Assembly (NCBI RefSeq): GCF_032362555.1
Contig: NC_083535.1
Coordinates: 7,998,001 to 8,062,000, forward strand
Length of the DNA: 64,000 bases
Source of the DNA: Amyelois transitella
Lineage: Eukaryota; Arthropoda; Insecta; Lepidoptera; Pyralidae
Direction: 5' to 3'
Position 1 is the stretch's first letter. Each line of letters starts with the position of its first letter. Below, in pieces: positions 1 through 11,310 of the stretch. A model generated the notes under the pieces. It ran no database searches and was not told where the DNA came from. It worked only from the letters and a program-made list of their open reading frames with translations. Made by a program: the position numbers and the translations under genes.

Positions 1-864
1 AGGTTTTTTCGCGAATTAATGAAAAGTATGCCCTTCTCCAGACTTTTAATTATATAAGTAAACGAAAAATTTCAAGTAGATTAGTAGACAGCGCGTGACG
101 GGATAACAAACAATTGAGCTTACTTTCGCATTAATAATATTAGTTGGGATACATTTGTGTAATTGAAACGATAATAATAATTCGCACAGTCAGCGCTAAG
201 TTAAAAATAAGATTATGTACGAAAAATAATTCTAATATTTATTAACCGTCAATAAACTTATCGAAGCCTAAGCTAAGCCCACTTAATTTAGTAAATAGGT
301 ATCTGTAATTAATGGCATACCTTGTACATATTAAAATAATGCAACCACTTTAGTAGGTACCTAACCACCTATCATCCAATTCTGCTTGGTCAAACTATTA
401 TGATCTATTGTGATAATACGAGTACCATAGTGATAGCCCACAGACCTGGCCTCCTATCTACAAATGCCCGTCACTGCCAAGGGCTTGACAATCAAAGGAC
501 AGGGTCCTTGCATAGAAGTTGTATTAATTATTTTTATTTTCATTAAATTATATTGATAATATTTTTCACTTTGAGAATAAAAGACTTAAAACTAGCTACC
601 ATGATAATCTTTCTGTTGGCGTCTGCCGGTCCGATTAATTAAAGTTCAAAAAGATCTAATAGGGTGGTAGAACTAATTTGTTGCTTTTTTAAAGTTTAAT
701 TTAGGTATCTAGTTAAATCCTAACGGTTATAATTTAGATCTAAGTATAATTTTAACTTAGTATACTTAGACTTTAGTAGACGTCAACCTCTGAAGGACAA
801 CAATTATAAGGGAGAAAATAACTTTAAACCATTCAAATAAAGAGGGTTAACACTAGGTACTCAC
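1..864. other. AT-rich non-coding sequence
   Basis: No open frame, splice-paired exon or recognisable repeat was found here. The stretch is uniformly AT-rich. If the candidate exon at 865-1011 is real, this is the start of its intron. Confidence 0.5.
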
Positions 865-1011
865 CGATTCACGTATTCCTTCTTCAAGAGGTTTGTGGGT
901 CTCAGGCGCACGCGACGGCGTGTAGCGATGTAATGCAGGGCCGCACGGCGCCTCTTCAACTAATATGCCAAATAGTCGTGCAATGCGTGTGTCGTACGAA
1001 ACAACTTACTG
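865..1011 (-). other. Candidate exon of a minus-strand gene running off the left edge
   Basis: A GC/CpG-rich patch stands out from AT-rich surroundings. On the minus strand it ends in a consensus donor (GTGAGT, 864-859). One minus frame stays open from just after a stop near 1005 to the donor, about 45 codons, including EEAPCGPALHRYTPSRAPET. There is no ATG in that frame, so it is either a 5' UTR first exon (an arthropod TCAGT initiator-like sequence lies at 1012-1008) or an internal coding exon entered at an AG near 1004. The rest of the gene would lie left of position 1. Exon status is inference from composition and the donor; the protein is not recognised. Confidence 0.35.
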
Positions 1012-1630
1012 AGTCACTTAGAAACTGACAAAAGAACCGAGACATAGATACCCAAGTTACGAAGTCAATATAGACGTAGCCAATTTAAAAAACCGGCCAT
1101 GTTGTGCGTGTCGTGTTAATAATTTCGTACCTAATCAAATTAGGTAGGATTAAAGGTTGTACTAGTTTCCGAGATATTTGAGATGTTATGAATAAGGGGG
1201 CAACGTACATAACATCCATAAGATCATTTAATAATAAACGTCTTTAAACATGTAAACTTTAAAGTAAAAAATTGCAATTAGGCAATGCGTAATAGGTACA
1301 TTGGTTTATAGTTTAAAAACTTTCAATTCCTGCTATCAAACAATTTCACTTTTGTAATTGAAAACATTTCAATGTTTATCCCCATTAAATGCGCAGCATA
1401 CCTACTGTTTGTTATTCCATAAGTTCAACCATGTAACTATCTGAATACAGCTTTACCTCAATACCATTCAAGTGGTACCTAACCTAACGCCATAAACGCT
1501 CTACTGAAAATATATCCATTTGTACAATTCTAATAGATGTCCGATTAAATATCTATGTCACTTTACATATTATTCCAGTCGCCATCATAGTTGTTTTGTT
1601 TTCATACCTGAGTGATAAGAACAAGTTTTT

Positions 1631-1741
1631 CTCGATAAAACGCGTCGAGGAAGTTTAATCAGTGACATCTAGTGGCAATGCAATGGCACTAATGAAATTT
1701 CATACAAATTCGCTTTTTCTTGCTCGACGCGTTTGATCGAG
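1631..1741. repeat. Short inverted-repeat element, MITE-like
   Basis: Arms at 1631-1649 (CTCGATAAAACGCGTCGAG) and 1723-1741 are near-perfect reverse complements of 19 bases around a 73-base spacer that carries the phrase GACATCTAGTGGC. It looks like a small non-autonomous DNA element or a foldback relic. No target duplication was identified. Confidence 0.35.
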
Positions 1742-3924
1742 TAAAATTAGCACTTGCCCTATAAAAGTTGCTGTGGTAGGGTAATTTTTGTACCGGAAAA
1801 GCTCGTTGGTATTGGCATCGAAAGCTGTGACCATACCTGAATCTATTTTTAATCTAAAGTAAATAATTTTATTATACTAATCTGAATAATATATTAGATA
1901 TCAATAAGAATTTGACAGCACGCCATGCATATTGTATGGAAATGTATGACACCTTCCACCTTAGTTCTATTAATACATGGAAGCAAGGAATTATATTTAT
2001 TTAATTTGAATCCGTAAACCGACTTTTCACTTTTGTTAATCGACGTAAGCACTACGCCAGACAGAAATGATCTTCTGGCATAGCGTAGATCTTGGATAGT
2101 CATCATCAAGTCTAATGCTGAACCTAGCCTCCCCCTCCCTCCCCACTAATTATTTCCATCTCGCTCTTTTGGAGGCGACCTGCATCCAACGTTTCCCCGT
2201 AGACTTCACCAGATAATCGGGGACCGTACTAGATAGGCTTTCCTTAAAAAAATTCTATGACCACGCACTTAAATTTAGTTTAGTTTAATTAGACCATACC
2301 ATATTTACATACACTATGACCACGTTATAAGATTTGAAACGTTAGACAACACGCGAGGTATAGTGGCATTTACAAAAAAGAGAAGCCTATACCTACTTGA
2401 TATAATTTAATTTAGGTTAAAAAGGATATCGATATACAAAATTTCATCAAAATCATTCCATTGGTTTAGCAGTGAAAGTGAACAAACGACCAGATACAGA
2501 CTTTGCATTTTATTAATAATAGGTACTTTGAACGTAAGTCCTGCCATTTGGATTCAACGATTATTCTTACCCAATTAGATACGTACGTTCAAAACATTGT
2601 TTATCTATCTATAAATTAAAATATGCAGACGGGTAAAAGCTTACTATTAATATTTCTGCCGAGGTTGTAGATTTTATTTTGTGGTCAAAGGTTCTGCGAT
2701 TTGGTTTGATATTAATCGAAATTTAAACCACATGGTAATAAAAACAAATATTTATACAAAAATATATATAATTCCGAAATATCCGAGATTTAAAAATTTA
2801 AATAAGCAAATAAAACCTAGAGAAAAGCACAAACATAGAAATCTATACTTAAATAAACATTTTTCTTCTAGGATCAATTCTACGGTATATTTTTATTTCA
2901 TTAGATTATGATTTTAAGGAAACATACGTGTTTGTACTTATTTCTTTCATAAAATATATAAATAAAAATCTATCCATGCGTGTTATGTAGGTACAATCTT
3001 TATCATGTTCTATATCTACCTGCGACCAGTTTGTTCTATTTATGTAGTTCAAGAAAGATTACATTTCAAGTGTACCCCGACTTAGTACGGAAACATACTT
3101 TGCGAAGTAATAATACTAAACAACCTATCTAGTACTTGTAATTGCAAAACTTGCTGTTATTTTTTTTCATTACATGAAAAAAATGAATGAATGATTTAAG
3201 TATAATTTTATTCCGCAAATGAAAGGCTAAATAAATAGTATATATAGCATTGCCACAGTAATCTGAATAATAAAGGACTATCTGATAACTGTGGTACTTG
3301 CATCTTTACAAATTGTCTCACAGACACATCAAGCATTTCCGATTAGAAATTTTTAATCGTTGGTTTGTTATTGTGTTACTGTTACTTGCTACGTTATGTT
3401 ATGAATTATGTTAGTATGAACTCTACTAATACTATTAATTATTATATGTACTTGAAATTAATACCATATCTCGAAGATATTGGGTATGTACTTCTAAGTA
3501 TAATAAATACAATTTTCCACATAAAGAAACAATAACAAAAAATTATAATAACGACGAATTGACACAATATTTTAGGTACAACAGGATAATTTTCATATAA
3601 ACTAACTAATCTTATACATATCTGAAGAGGGATATCTTTTACTACACATAGATATTTTTAAAGAACATTTATATAAATCATTCATATTGCATGCAAGCAA
3701 TAACGAATGTGTGAATTTAAATGCTTGTTCATAAAACGGTAAATAATTACTTAAGTTTACTGATGATCTTAGGATGTCGTAAAACAAAATACTAGATGTT
3801 GTAGAATGCCGGATGGTATCACCAATTTATTAGGAACCAGGAAGTAGGTAGTGCTTCAAGAGACATATATTTGTTAAAAATCTTGCGTATATACTAATGC
3901 AATGCGTATATTTTAATAGAGGGA
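1742..3924. other. Intergenic sequence, no gene seen
   Basis: AT-rich DNA with only short chance frames (for example around 2681-2911 on plus and 3602-3787 on minus), which are lysine/asparagine/isoleucine-rich and lack splice or family support. Nothing else recognised. Confidence 0.5.
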
Positions 3925-4144
3925 AAGGTCGGAGTGAGAAGGCCTAGACGACCGTATCTTGATCAAATTAAGGACGTCCTGGTAAAGGGTCAGGTCAAGA
4001 GTACCCGAAACCGCCGAGCTTGCATGAAGAGAGTTATGAATGTGGATGAAGCGAAGGATGTATGCAGAGATCGTGGCAAGTGGAAAGATGTACTCTCTGC
4101 CTACCCCTCCGGGAAAGAGGCGTGATTTTATGTATGTATGTATA
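3925..4144 (+). mobile_element. LINE fragment: C-terminal end of ORF2 plus TATG tail
   Basis: An open frame reads RRPRRPYLDQIKDVLVKGQ and ends DRGKWKDVLSAYPSGKEA followed by TGA. This is the style of the extreme C-terminus of non-LTR retrotransposon ORF2 proteins (basic stretch, then D-R-x-K-W-R/K). The stop is followed after only about four bases by a (TATG)n tail (to 4144), so the 3' UTR is almost absent, as in RTE-type elements. Only the last part of the element is here. A second, decayed copy of the same end lies reversed at about 40569-40676. Clade is inference. Confidence 0.6.
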
Positions 4145-4145
4145 C

Positions 4146-4216
4146 TATACATACATACATACATATGGTCACGTCTATATCCCTTGCGGGGTAGACAGAG
4201 CCAACAGTCTTGAAAA
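4146..4216 (-). repeat. TATG-tailed SINE, 3' fragment
   Basis: The reversed 3' end of the roughly 257 bp SINE that is complete at 15351-15607. It contains the conserved block GGGGTAGACAGAGCCAACAG and begins, on the plus strand, with CATA repeats. It abuts the LINE tail at 4130-4144 so that the two tails form a palindrome with a single-base loop. Confidence 0.75.
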
Positions 4217-4893
4217 GATATACTAATGCTAATATTATACTTATTCTTAATAGGTTCAGCAGAATAGTTGTATACACTGTTACAAATAATAAAGGTACTC
4301 TTATTTGCGCTATAGAATTAGATATAGGCGTTTAATTTTAAGTGACTGTCAAAAAAATAATCATTGCACAAATGGGGTTTTCCGTCATACGAAGCTTTTG
4401 CGCCCGTTTTTATTATAACCATCAAAAGTCGAAATAATTAAACAATACAATAAAATATAATAATTGCACAATGTCAACTATACTAACTGTAGTAAGTATA
4501 CATGTTCTTTTTGGTTTTCAAAGTATTGTTGAACAAAATTTTATCAACATCTGTTAAGCAATTTGGGTGAGAGATAATTTTTTTTTTTCATATTTATAAT
4601 ACGTATAGTTGCATTTGTATGGACATTTATTTATTTGTCTTTTTCTTATTTTATTCACTATTTAACATTTCAAAATAATTTAAGTAGTAGTTTTTTCAGA
4701 GTAAGTTTTACCAAAAAAATAAAATTATAAAACTAGCTATTACCAGACGTATCTTAGAAAGATGAAAAAGCAGTCTTTTAGTTATTTTTATGAGGGAAAC
4801 TAAGTGTGGCAGTAGACCCACCATCTGTTTGCTTTTAAGTTACAATAAATAAAAAACTAACGAGTAAAGAACATGTTGATTTATATTTGATCT
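4217..4893. other. Intergenic sequence and TMEM208 3' flank
   Basis: AT-rich DNA downstream of the TMEM208 stop codon. TTTATT near 4628 on plus (AATAAA on minus) is a possible poly(A) signal about 260 bases past the stop. No other gene seen. Confidence 0.4.
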
Positions 4894-7800
4894 TCATTTC
4901 TTTTGGGAACTATTAAAGTGAACACGTTTCATTTTTTTGTCCAACTTTTTTCTCTTTTTCTCATCGTCGTCTTCGTCAGGTGGGGCCTGGAAGAACCAGG
5001 GTCCCAAGATGTTGATCCACAGCAAGTAGAAGGCCCTCAATGGCAACAGAAGCAACAGAAACCAGAAGTAGTTCGAAATAGCAGCCGCCACGTGTGTTAC
5101 CGAAGATAAAATAACGATGTCCTTGATGTGTCTGAAAAAAAGAAATCACAATTTGAGTATAAAAATAATTTAAAATCTATGTACCGTGTATTTATCGATG
5201 GTATGCTAATAGGATAACAAAAAAATATAACCTACACATATTTTCTGCGGGTGTTATATGCAATGTATGTACCAAATGTACACAATTTTTTAAAGGACTT
5301 AATTATGAAAAGATCAATATATATATACGAGACAAATAACTATTATTTATTTGGCCTCGAAGAAAGATTGAAAATTGTGTTACGAGATACTACGGATAAA
5401 CACACATATATGAATACTCACTCTCCCATGCCGCCTTCCATGTTTAAATCAATGCCCGGATCTATCAGCTGGTTGCTGTCGGTGTACCTCGGTCGGCTGA
5501 CGTATTTCATAAGCTGGTAGCTGCCCACTTGCAGGGAAATTATGATAAAATTCATGAACTGAAACAAATTAAATTTCTTTGAATAATAAGGCATAGTATA
5601 CATCATTAAGCCAAATAGCTGAACATGGCTTTCAGTCTTTGCGAGACTGTTGGCTTTCAGTGATTGTGGCAAATAAAATGCGGTAGTGTGTGGTAATTCA
5701 GTAGTTTTTGAGTTAATTCGTTACAAACATACAAATTATTACATACATTTTTCTTTATTATATGTGTCGATTGGGTGTTTGTTCTACCATATACAGTACA
5801 AATAAAGTCAATTCAAAAATATTCCATCTATTTGAGACTGACCTAATTCTGACCATTTGCAATACAATTGTACTTGGATTGTAGTAACCAATAGGTTTCG
5901 CTATTGTGTAGTAAGTAATAAAATGACAAAAGCCAATTTTCAAAGGACTGAATTTTCTTATATTGTTCCAAAAATATCTCTGTTAACATTCAGGTGAATA
6001 AAGCGTTTTTAAAAAGTCAACAGTATTAGTTAATTTTACTATATTGTCCTTCTGATTATACATAATAGTAAAATTGTTAAATATTATATTATATAATATA
6101 TAAAACCCTGCAGTGGTCACGCGCCTAAACATGACAATAGTTGTAACGAGGACCATACATTGCCCATTTAGAAATTTCAATAAAATAGTAAGTGTGCATA
6201 TATATCTCCTGTTTCATTATTTTAAACTAGCTGTGCCCACGATTTCGCCCGGGTGTAATAGTAATTTTGGGCATCATTGCCAGCCCTCAAGGATGAATAA
6301 TTTTCCCCGTTTTTTTCACATATTCCATTATTTCTTTGTTCCTTACAGCTACAGCATGATGTTATATAGCCTAAAGCCTTCCTCGATATCGATGATCTAT
6401 TCAACGCAAAAAGAATTTTTCATTTCGAACCAGTAGTTCCTGAGATTAGCGCATTCAAACAAACTCTTCAGCTTTATACTATACAGAAGATAGAAGATGT
6501 CAAAAAAAATTATTCTTTAAACTAGTACAAAAAAAAATTGTTAATTAATTTATAGGAGCAGTATATAGTTTAGCATACTAACATTATGGCCTCTTTGGAT
6601 GTTTATCTAATAAGTATTTATTATAAAATATATCGTTGATATAGTAAAAAAAAAATCAAATTTTCAAAATTTTTTATTCATTATTATAGGATACTTCATA
6701 TCGCTTAATAATTGTCAAAACTTTTAGTTTCACAACATTGGTTGACCTCAAATAAATTACGTAAAAACTAAGTTTACTGCCGCTTCCAAGGCGTCAGTGC
6801 GGAAGAAGCGGTAACAAACTGCACTGCAGCATTTTCTTCAACAACGTCAACTTCACAAATATCCAAACTTAGAATAGAATGTGGACGAGAGAATACATTG
6901 TTCAGTTCATATTTATATGAGATTTTAATAATAAAATAAAAATATATATATGTGATTGCCCATTTTTAAATTATTAAATAAAAAGATTTATGTACAGAGG
7001 GAAATGAATTTTAATTTAGGTTCAAATCAAACTACAATTCATTACGAGGTTCCTGTGCCAAGCTCAAGCCAGATGTTTTTATCATTCAGGTAATCATCAG
7101 TCCTATAATAAGCCTTCTCACAAAGTACTTTCTTTACAAAGTCTTTGAATTTTCGGTTAGGCATATCAAGAACAGACTCCGGCAACCTATTATAAAATCG
7201 TATACACTTCCTCATAAATGATTTACTGACTTTGCTAAGGCATGACAAATTTATGTTTATTACGTAAATTTATATCAGTTGTGGCACTAACTTTTTGAAA
7301 AAAGGAGATATTTTTCCTAACATACGTTATAAGATCAAAAATGTACTGGGACGCTACTGTAGGTATGTTTATTTCCTTAAAGAGTTGCCTTAACGAGTCT
7401 CTTGGTCCTAAACCGTAAATTGCGCGAACGGCCCTTTTCTGAATTATAAAAATAGTTTGTATATCAGCCGCACTACCCCATAAAAGTAAACCATAAGATA
7501 ACAAGCTATGAAAATAGCTGAAATAAACAAGCCTAGCTGTAGCTACATCTGTCAATTGTCGGATCCTCCTAACAGCATAAGAGGCAGAGCTAAGTCTATT
7601 GGAAAGTTTAGAAATATGAGCATCCCTAAAACTTTGTATTTTCGACAAATTCTAATTTCTGGCCTTCCAGAATTATGTCAGTATTGGCCTGCCTTACGTT
7701 TGGAAGGGAAATTTAATGCACTGGGTCTTATTAGCATTTAAAAGAAGATTGTTGGTTGAGAACTAGATAGATATGGCTGACAGTATATTATTAACCGAAC

Positions 7801-9519
7801 ATACATTTTCGCTATGGCGATCTAATTTAAATATTAAAGAAGTGTCATCGGCAAACAGCACTTTACCCGCCTGTTTTTCCACCATAAAAGGCAGGTCATT
7901 GACATATACCAAGAAGAGGAATGCTCCTAAAATTGAGCACTGAGGAACACCCATTATGACGCTAGATCGGCTTGACTTTACTCCATTAATATCTGCAGTT
8001 TGAAGCCTATCAGTCAAATAGGATGCCATTAGTTCAGTTGATTTGTGGTCAAAACCATATTGACGAAGTTTCCGCAAAAGTGTCTGATGATCTACGCAAT
8101 CAAATGCTTTAGAGAGATCGCAAAAGACTCCAACTGAATCCTGTGAACTCTCCCAAGCATTATAGATTTGAGTAACAAGTGCTACTCCCGCATCAGTGGT
8201 GGACTTCCCAACAGTAAACCCATATTGTTGGGAATGGAAAATGTTATTTTTTTATTACATTTTGAGGTTACATGTAATACTTGATCCATTATTTTTTAAA
8301 ATTGTTTAAATTCACTGTTTTGTTCACACAAATAATTATATGACGTACTAGCTTGGCACAGGTCACTTCGGCACACCGCTCAACCAAAAGTCTGGTTATG
8401 TCTGTACGCTCTTTACAGCAAAGACCACATCTAATTGCAGACTTTCTGTTTTAGCAGCTCACAATATTATAATTGTGTAGGCTGAACATCATCTCCTCCA
8501 TATGTTTGACTGAGCATTGGCTCAAGGAGCCAATGCTTCTAATCTTCTAAAACTAGTTCTACTTCGAATACTTTGCCGGGAAGACCTTGTATATTTTGAT
8601 GGACAGAACTTAACACTTGGATCATGGTTATGTTGCACCTAGTGTAAGTGGTGTTTATTCTACTGTCAACCCTTTCTGCCACACTCAAATGTCAATATTA
8701 GTTAAGATGGATGTGTGAAGAAAAAATAGATAAAATAAATAATATATAACAGGAAGTATGAAAGTAGTACCAATAAATGAAAAGCTGAATAGTAATAGGT
8801 TGTGTTGGTATGAACACAATGTGAGAGGAAGTTCATGTTACTAAAAAGGTCTTAAATATGCAAGTGGATGGTTTAAGAAATAGGAGAAGACTAAAAACAA
8901 GATGGATGGATAGCATAAAGGAAAGTATGAGTAGAAAATAAGTGACCAGTGAAAGTGACAAGTGATAAAAGCAACTGGAAAAAACTTAACATACTGTGCC
9001 AAGTCCTCTTAAAAAGTGGGAAAAGGTAAAAATAAGTCCTATAAAGAATACATACCCAAGCAAAACTTTCTCCAATGAGGAGCACAATAAGAGCATGTAG
9101 ACCCACTGCAGCAAGCCCCATGTTCCTGTAGAAGCTAATGGTTGCTTCATTTTCCACCAGAATCTGTTTGGCCCCCTTCGTGGGTGCCTTTCCAGGTTTA
9201 CCCTACAATAATAGAAAAATATTACTGTCAAATTAGCACCGAAATAACAAAACAGGAGCCAACATAACACGTTACATAAAAGAGAGAAAGGCATATTCAT
9301 TTTGCATTCTAACCTAATTAAAACAAATCACTTTTGGTATGTGATAGACCATTAAACTATGTAAACAGAATTATAAAGTTCGAGCCGCTCTCTAATGAAA
9401 AAAGTACGTTTAGGTGATTTAATTTACATTTCAAACTTGAAGAAGGGTATGTATTCTATGTGTAAAAAAAGGAAAAATGATAACAACGCCCTTGCCCTAT
9501 CAAAACTTACCGTTTGCAT
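4894..9519 (-). CDS. TMEM208: Transmembrane protein 208 (SND2-type ER protein)
   Basis: ER multipass protein. In the known family TMEM208 is the human SND2 component of the SRP-independent route that targets proteins to the ER membrane. Four coding exons on the minus strand, 9519-9511, 9202-9056, 5558-5422 and 5131-4894, all with GT-AG junctions, give 176 residues (human about 173). The first exon encodes only M-Q-T. Family landmarks appear in order: KQILVENEATISFYRNMGL (15-33), hydrophobic segment about 30-47, second about 53-70, the DLNMEGGMGEHIKDIV loop (about 89-104), paired hydrophobic segments about 100-140, the signature LLWINILGPWF, then an acidic D/E stretch and a lysine-rich tail. 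Intron 2 (5559-9055) carries a retroposon and a LINE. No frame defect is seen, and the family match is strong across every exon. Confidence 0.93.
5601..5657 (+). repeat. TATG-tailed SINE fragment in TMEM208 intron 2
   Basis: Short diverged stretch with the family block (GCCAAATAGCTGAACATGGC and following GACTGTTGGCT). It lies just upstream of exon 3 on the gene strand. Confidence 0.55.
6226..6484 (+). repeat. Abundant lepidopteran retroposon, ACTAGCTGTGCCC family
   Basis: Starts ACTAGCTGTGCCCACG, passes through CTAAAGCCTTCCTCGAT and CCTGAGATTAGCGC, and ends CTTCAGCTTTATACTATAC. A reversed copy of the same unit lies at 17815-18054 in the ZDHHC gene. I know this sequence as an abundant dispersed repeat of Lepidoptera but cannot assign its class with certainty. 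It lies in TMEM208 intron 2. Confidence 0.6.
6656..8252 (-). mobile_element. Jockey/CR1-like LINE, 5'-truncated, decayed
   Basis: Minus-strand reverse transcriptase with motif A in LSKAFDCVDHQTLLRKL, motif B GVPQCSILGAFLFLVYVNDL (second G of the usual GVPQGS is C) and motif C FADDTS, then the conserved C-terminal region ending WLELGTGTS. The element begins mid-RT near 8252 (5' truncation). About 7650-7765 looks internally deleted relative to the family, and an 11-base deletion near 7242 relative to the copy at 37788 shifts frame. It sits in TMEM208 intron 2 in the same orientation as the gene. The 3' end near 6656 is an A/T-rich tail. Confidence 0.85.
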
Positions 9520-9712
9520 TTTTTCGAGTAGTAATTTATACTTTTAGCTTTTACATATAATTGAAGACTAATAACTAAAATATGCTTGGACAAATTAATT
9601 ATAAATCTTCACATTCAATTTCGATGAAATAGCTCGGTAATCACTGTTCATACCACTTTTTCAGATTGAAAGTACAGAGTACACATCTAACTGTCTGTAC
9701 AAAAAACACAAC

Positions 9713-9800
9713 TGCCAATTGGCATTATTTGGCATTTACAGAGAGACAAGACAATGCCAAAAGTGTCAACGTGCCATGCCAACAAAACAACAGTTTGGCA
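9713..9800. promoter_or_regulatory. Cluster of six TGCCAA/TTGGCA sites
   Basis: Six copies of TGCCAA or its complement occur in 88 bases: a perfect 12-base palindrome TGCCAATTGGCA (9713-9724), then 9729, 9755, 9777 and 9795. The cluster is about 200 bases upstream of the TMEM208 start. Half-sites of this form are bound by NFI-family factors in animals. A regulatory role here is inference; it could also be a repeat remnant. Confidence 0.35.
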
Positions 9801-9999
9801 TTGACTATTGCACAAACAAGCTGTGACCTGTAGTGTCGTATGTAAGTACCTACCAAAGAAATTATAAGTATCCACCTACTATAATGTATTTTTCCACTAC
9901 ATTAATTGATAAATTGGAGGTATATATGTAGTTATTTTAACAGCATACTCATAGAGGCAAGGCTTGTTAATGTTACCAAATTTACACTGAACTGAAAGT

Positions 10000-10835
10000 A
10001 ACAGTAAATAACGTTATTTTCAAAAAGTTATGTCTGATACCGTTATGGCCGTGATATCAGTGATGTAATTTTATAACGTTTAGCTTATATTAAATCAATA
10101 GGTGCTCGTTAGTCATAAACCAGTCACGCCCTGCATAGTTGTAAATTGTAACTATACCAATTGTTGCTAAGCTCTCATATCAATGAGTAGACTAAAAAAA
10201 TATGCATTTGTAGGATATTAATTATAAGTGCCGTGTGGTTCCCGGCACCAATAAAAAAAAAATAGGACCACTCCATCTCTTTCCCATGGATGTCGTGAAA
10301 GGCGACTAAGGGATAGGCTTACAAATTTGGGATTTTTTTCTAGGCGATGGGCTAGCAACCTGTCACTATTTGAATCTCAATTCTATCATTAAGACAAATA
10401 GCTGAACGTGGCCATTAAGTCTTTTCAAGACTGTTGGCTCTGTCTACCCCGCAAGGGTTATAGACGTGACAATATGTATGTATGTTTTACAACAATATTA
10501 AATAACGTTATATATCGTTACCTATTGACGTTAAGAATAGCGATATCAATTATCTTTTAACAAACGTTACCAATTTGTGTTATAAATATCGTTATCGTTA
10601 TGTGAAATGAAAACATAGGTACCTAAAATTGGTCTGTCGCAACGCAACTGTACGATACGCGACGCGATTAAATGTGTTCACGGTGAATTCGTCATTAAAT
10701 ATATAATTAACGTTATATGAATGTACCGGTAAATACAAAAAAAATCACGTTAGACAGTCTTACCGATACCTCTTATCGTTAATTTTACTGGTAACGTTAT
10801 GAGAGTATAACGGTAAATGAACCCTGTTTCACAGT
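10000..10835. repeat. AACGTTA-rich segment, probable MITE, split by a SINE
   Basis: Motifs of the type ATAACGTTA, ATCGTTA and ACCGTTAT recur on both strands throughout, which is typical of subterminal repeats of non-autonomous DNA transposons. The right edge may be the phrase GGTAAATGAACCCTG near 10815-10830. No matching left terminus was found, so the boundaries are approximate. A TATG-tailed SINE (10229-10486) lies inside. Confidence 0.35.
10229..10486 (+). repeat. TATG-tailed SINE, near full length
   Basis: Begins GTGCCGTGTGGTTCCCGGCA, contains CTTTCCCATGGATGTCGTGA and ends in TATGTATG. Same 5' and 3' limits as the copies at 15351-15607 and 62571-62825. No clear target duplication seen here. 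Confidence 0.8.
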
Positions 10836-11310
10836 AATATTGATATCAATTTTTTTAAGGTAGTCTGTCTACTTTACAATTCTTTGACCTACACCATTGA
10901 AGACAAAAAAGTCTATGGCAGTGTAGCCAACTCCTCAGATTCAGGATGACAAATTTTGAACAATTTTTTTCATTGCTGATCTTTACTTATACATACAATA
11001 ATTTCATTTTTCCATTGATAATCCCCATATGGATCAAAGTAAAAGTTGCACTTGATGCATATGCTTATTCCTTTAATCGGCTTTCACGATATCCACAAGA
11101 AAGATATGGAGTAAGTAGTTCTATTCTAAATAATAAATCCCCGTCAGCTTTCTTGCTTGGACGGTTTAGCGATGCTGCCTTGTAAAATACAGATCTCTAA
11201 GAAGCGATAATCTTTTTCTTAACTTAAGAACTCAAAGGTATATATCAAATGTATCTTTATGGATCTAGAATCACATTTGTTTATTAAAATTAAAATATTA
11301 ATGTATAAAT

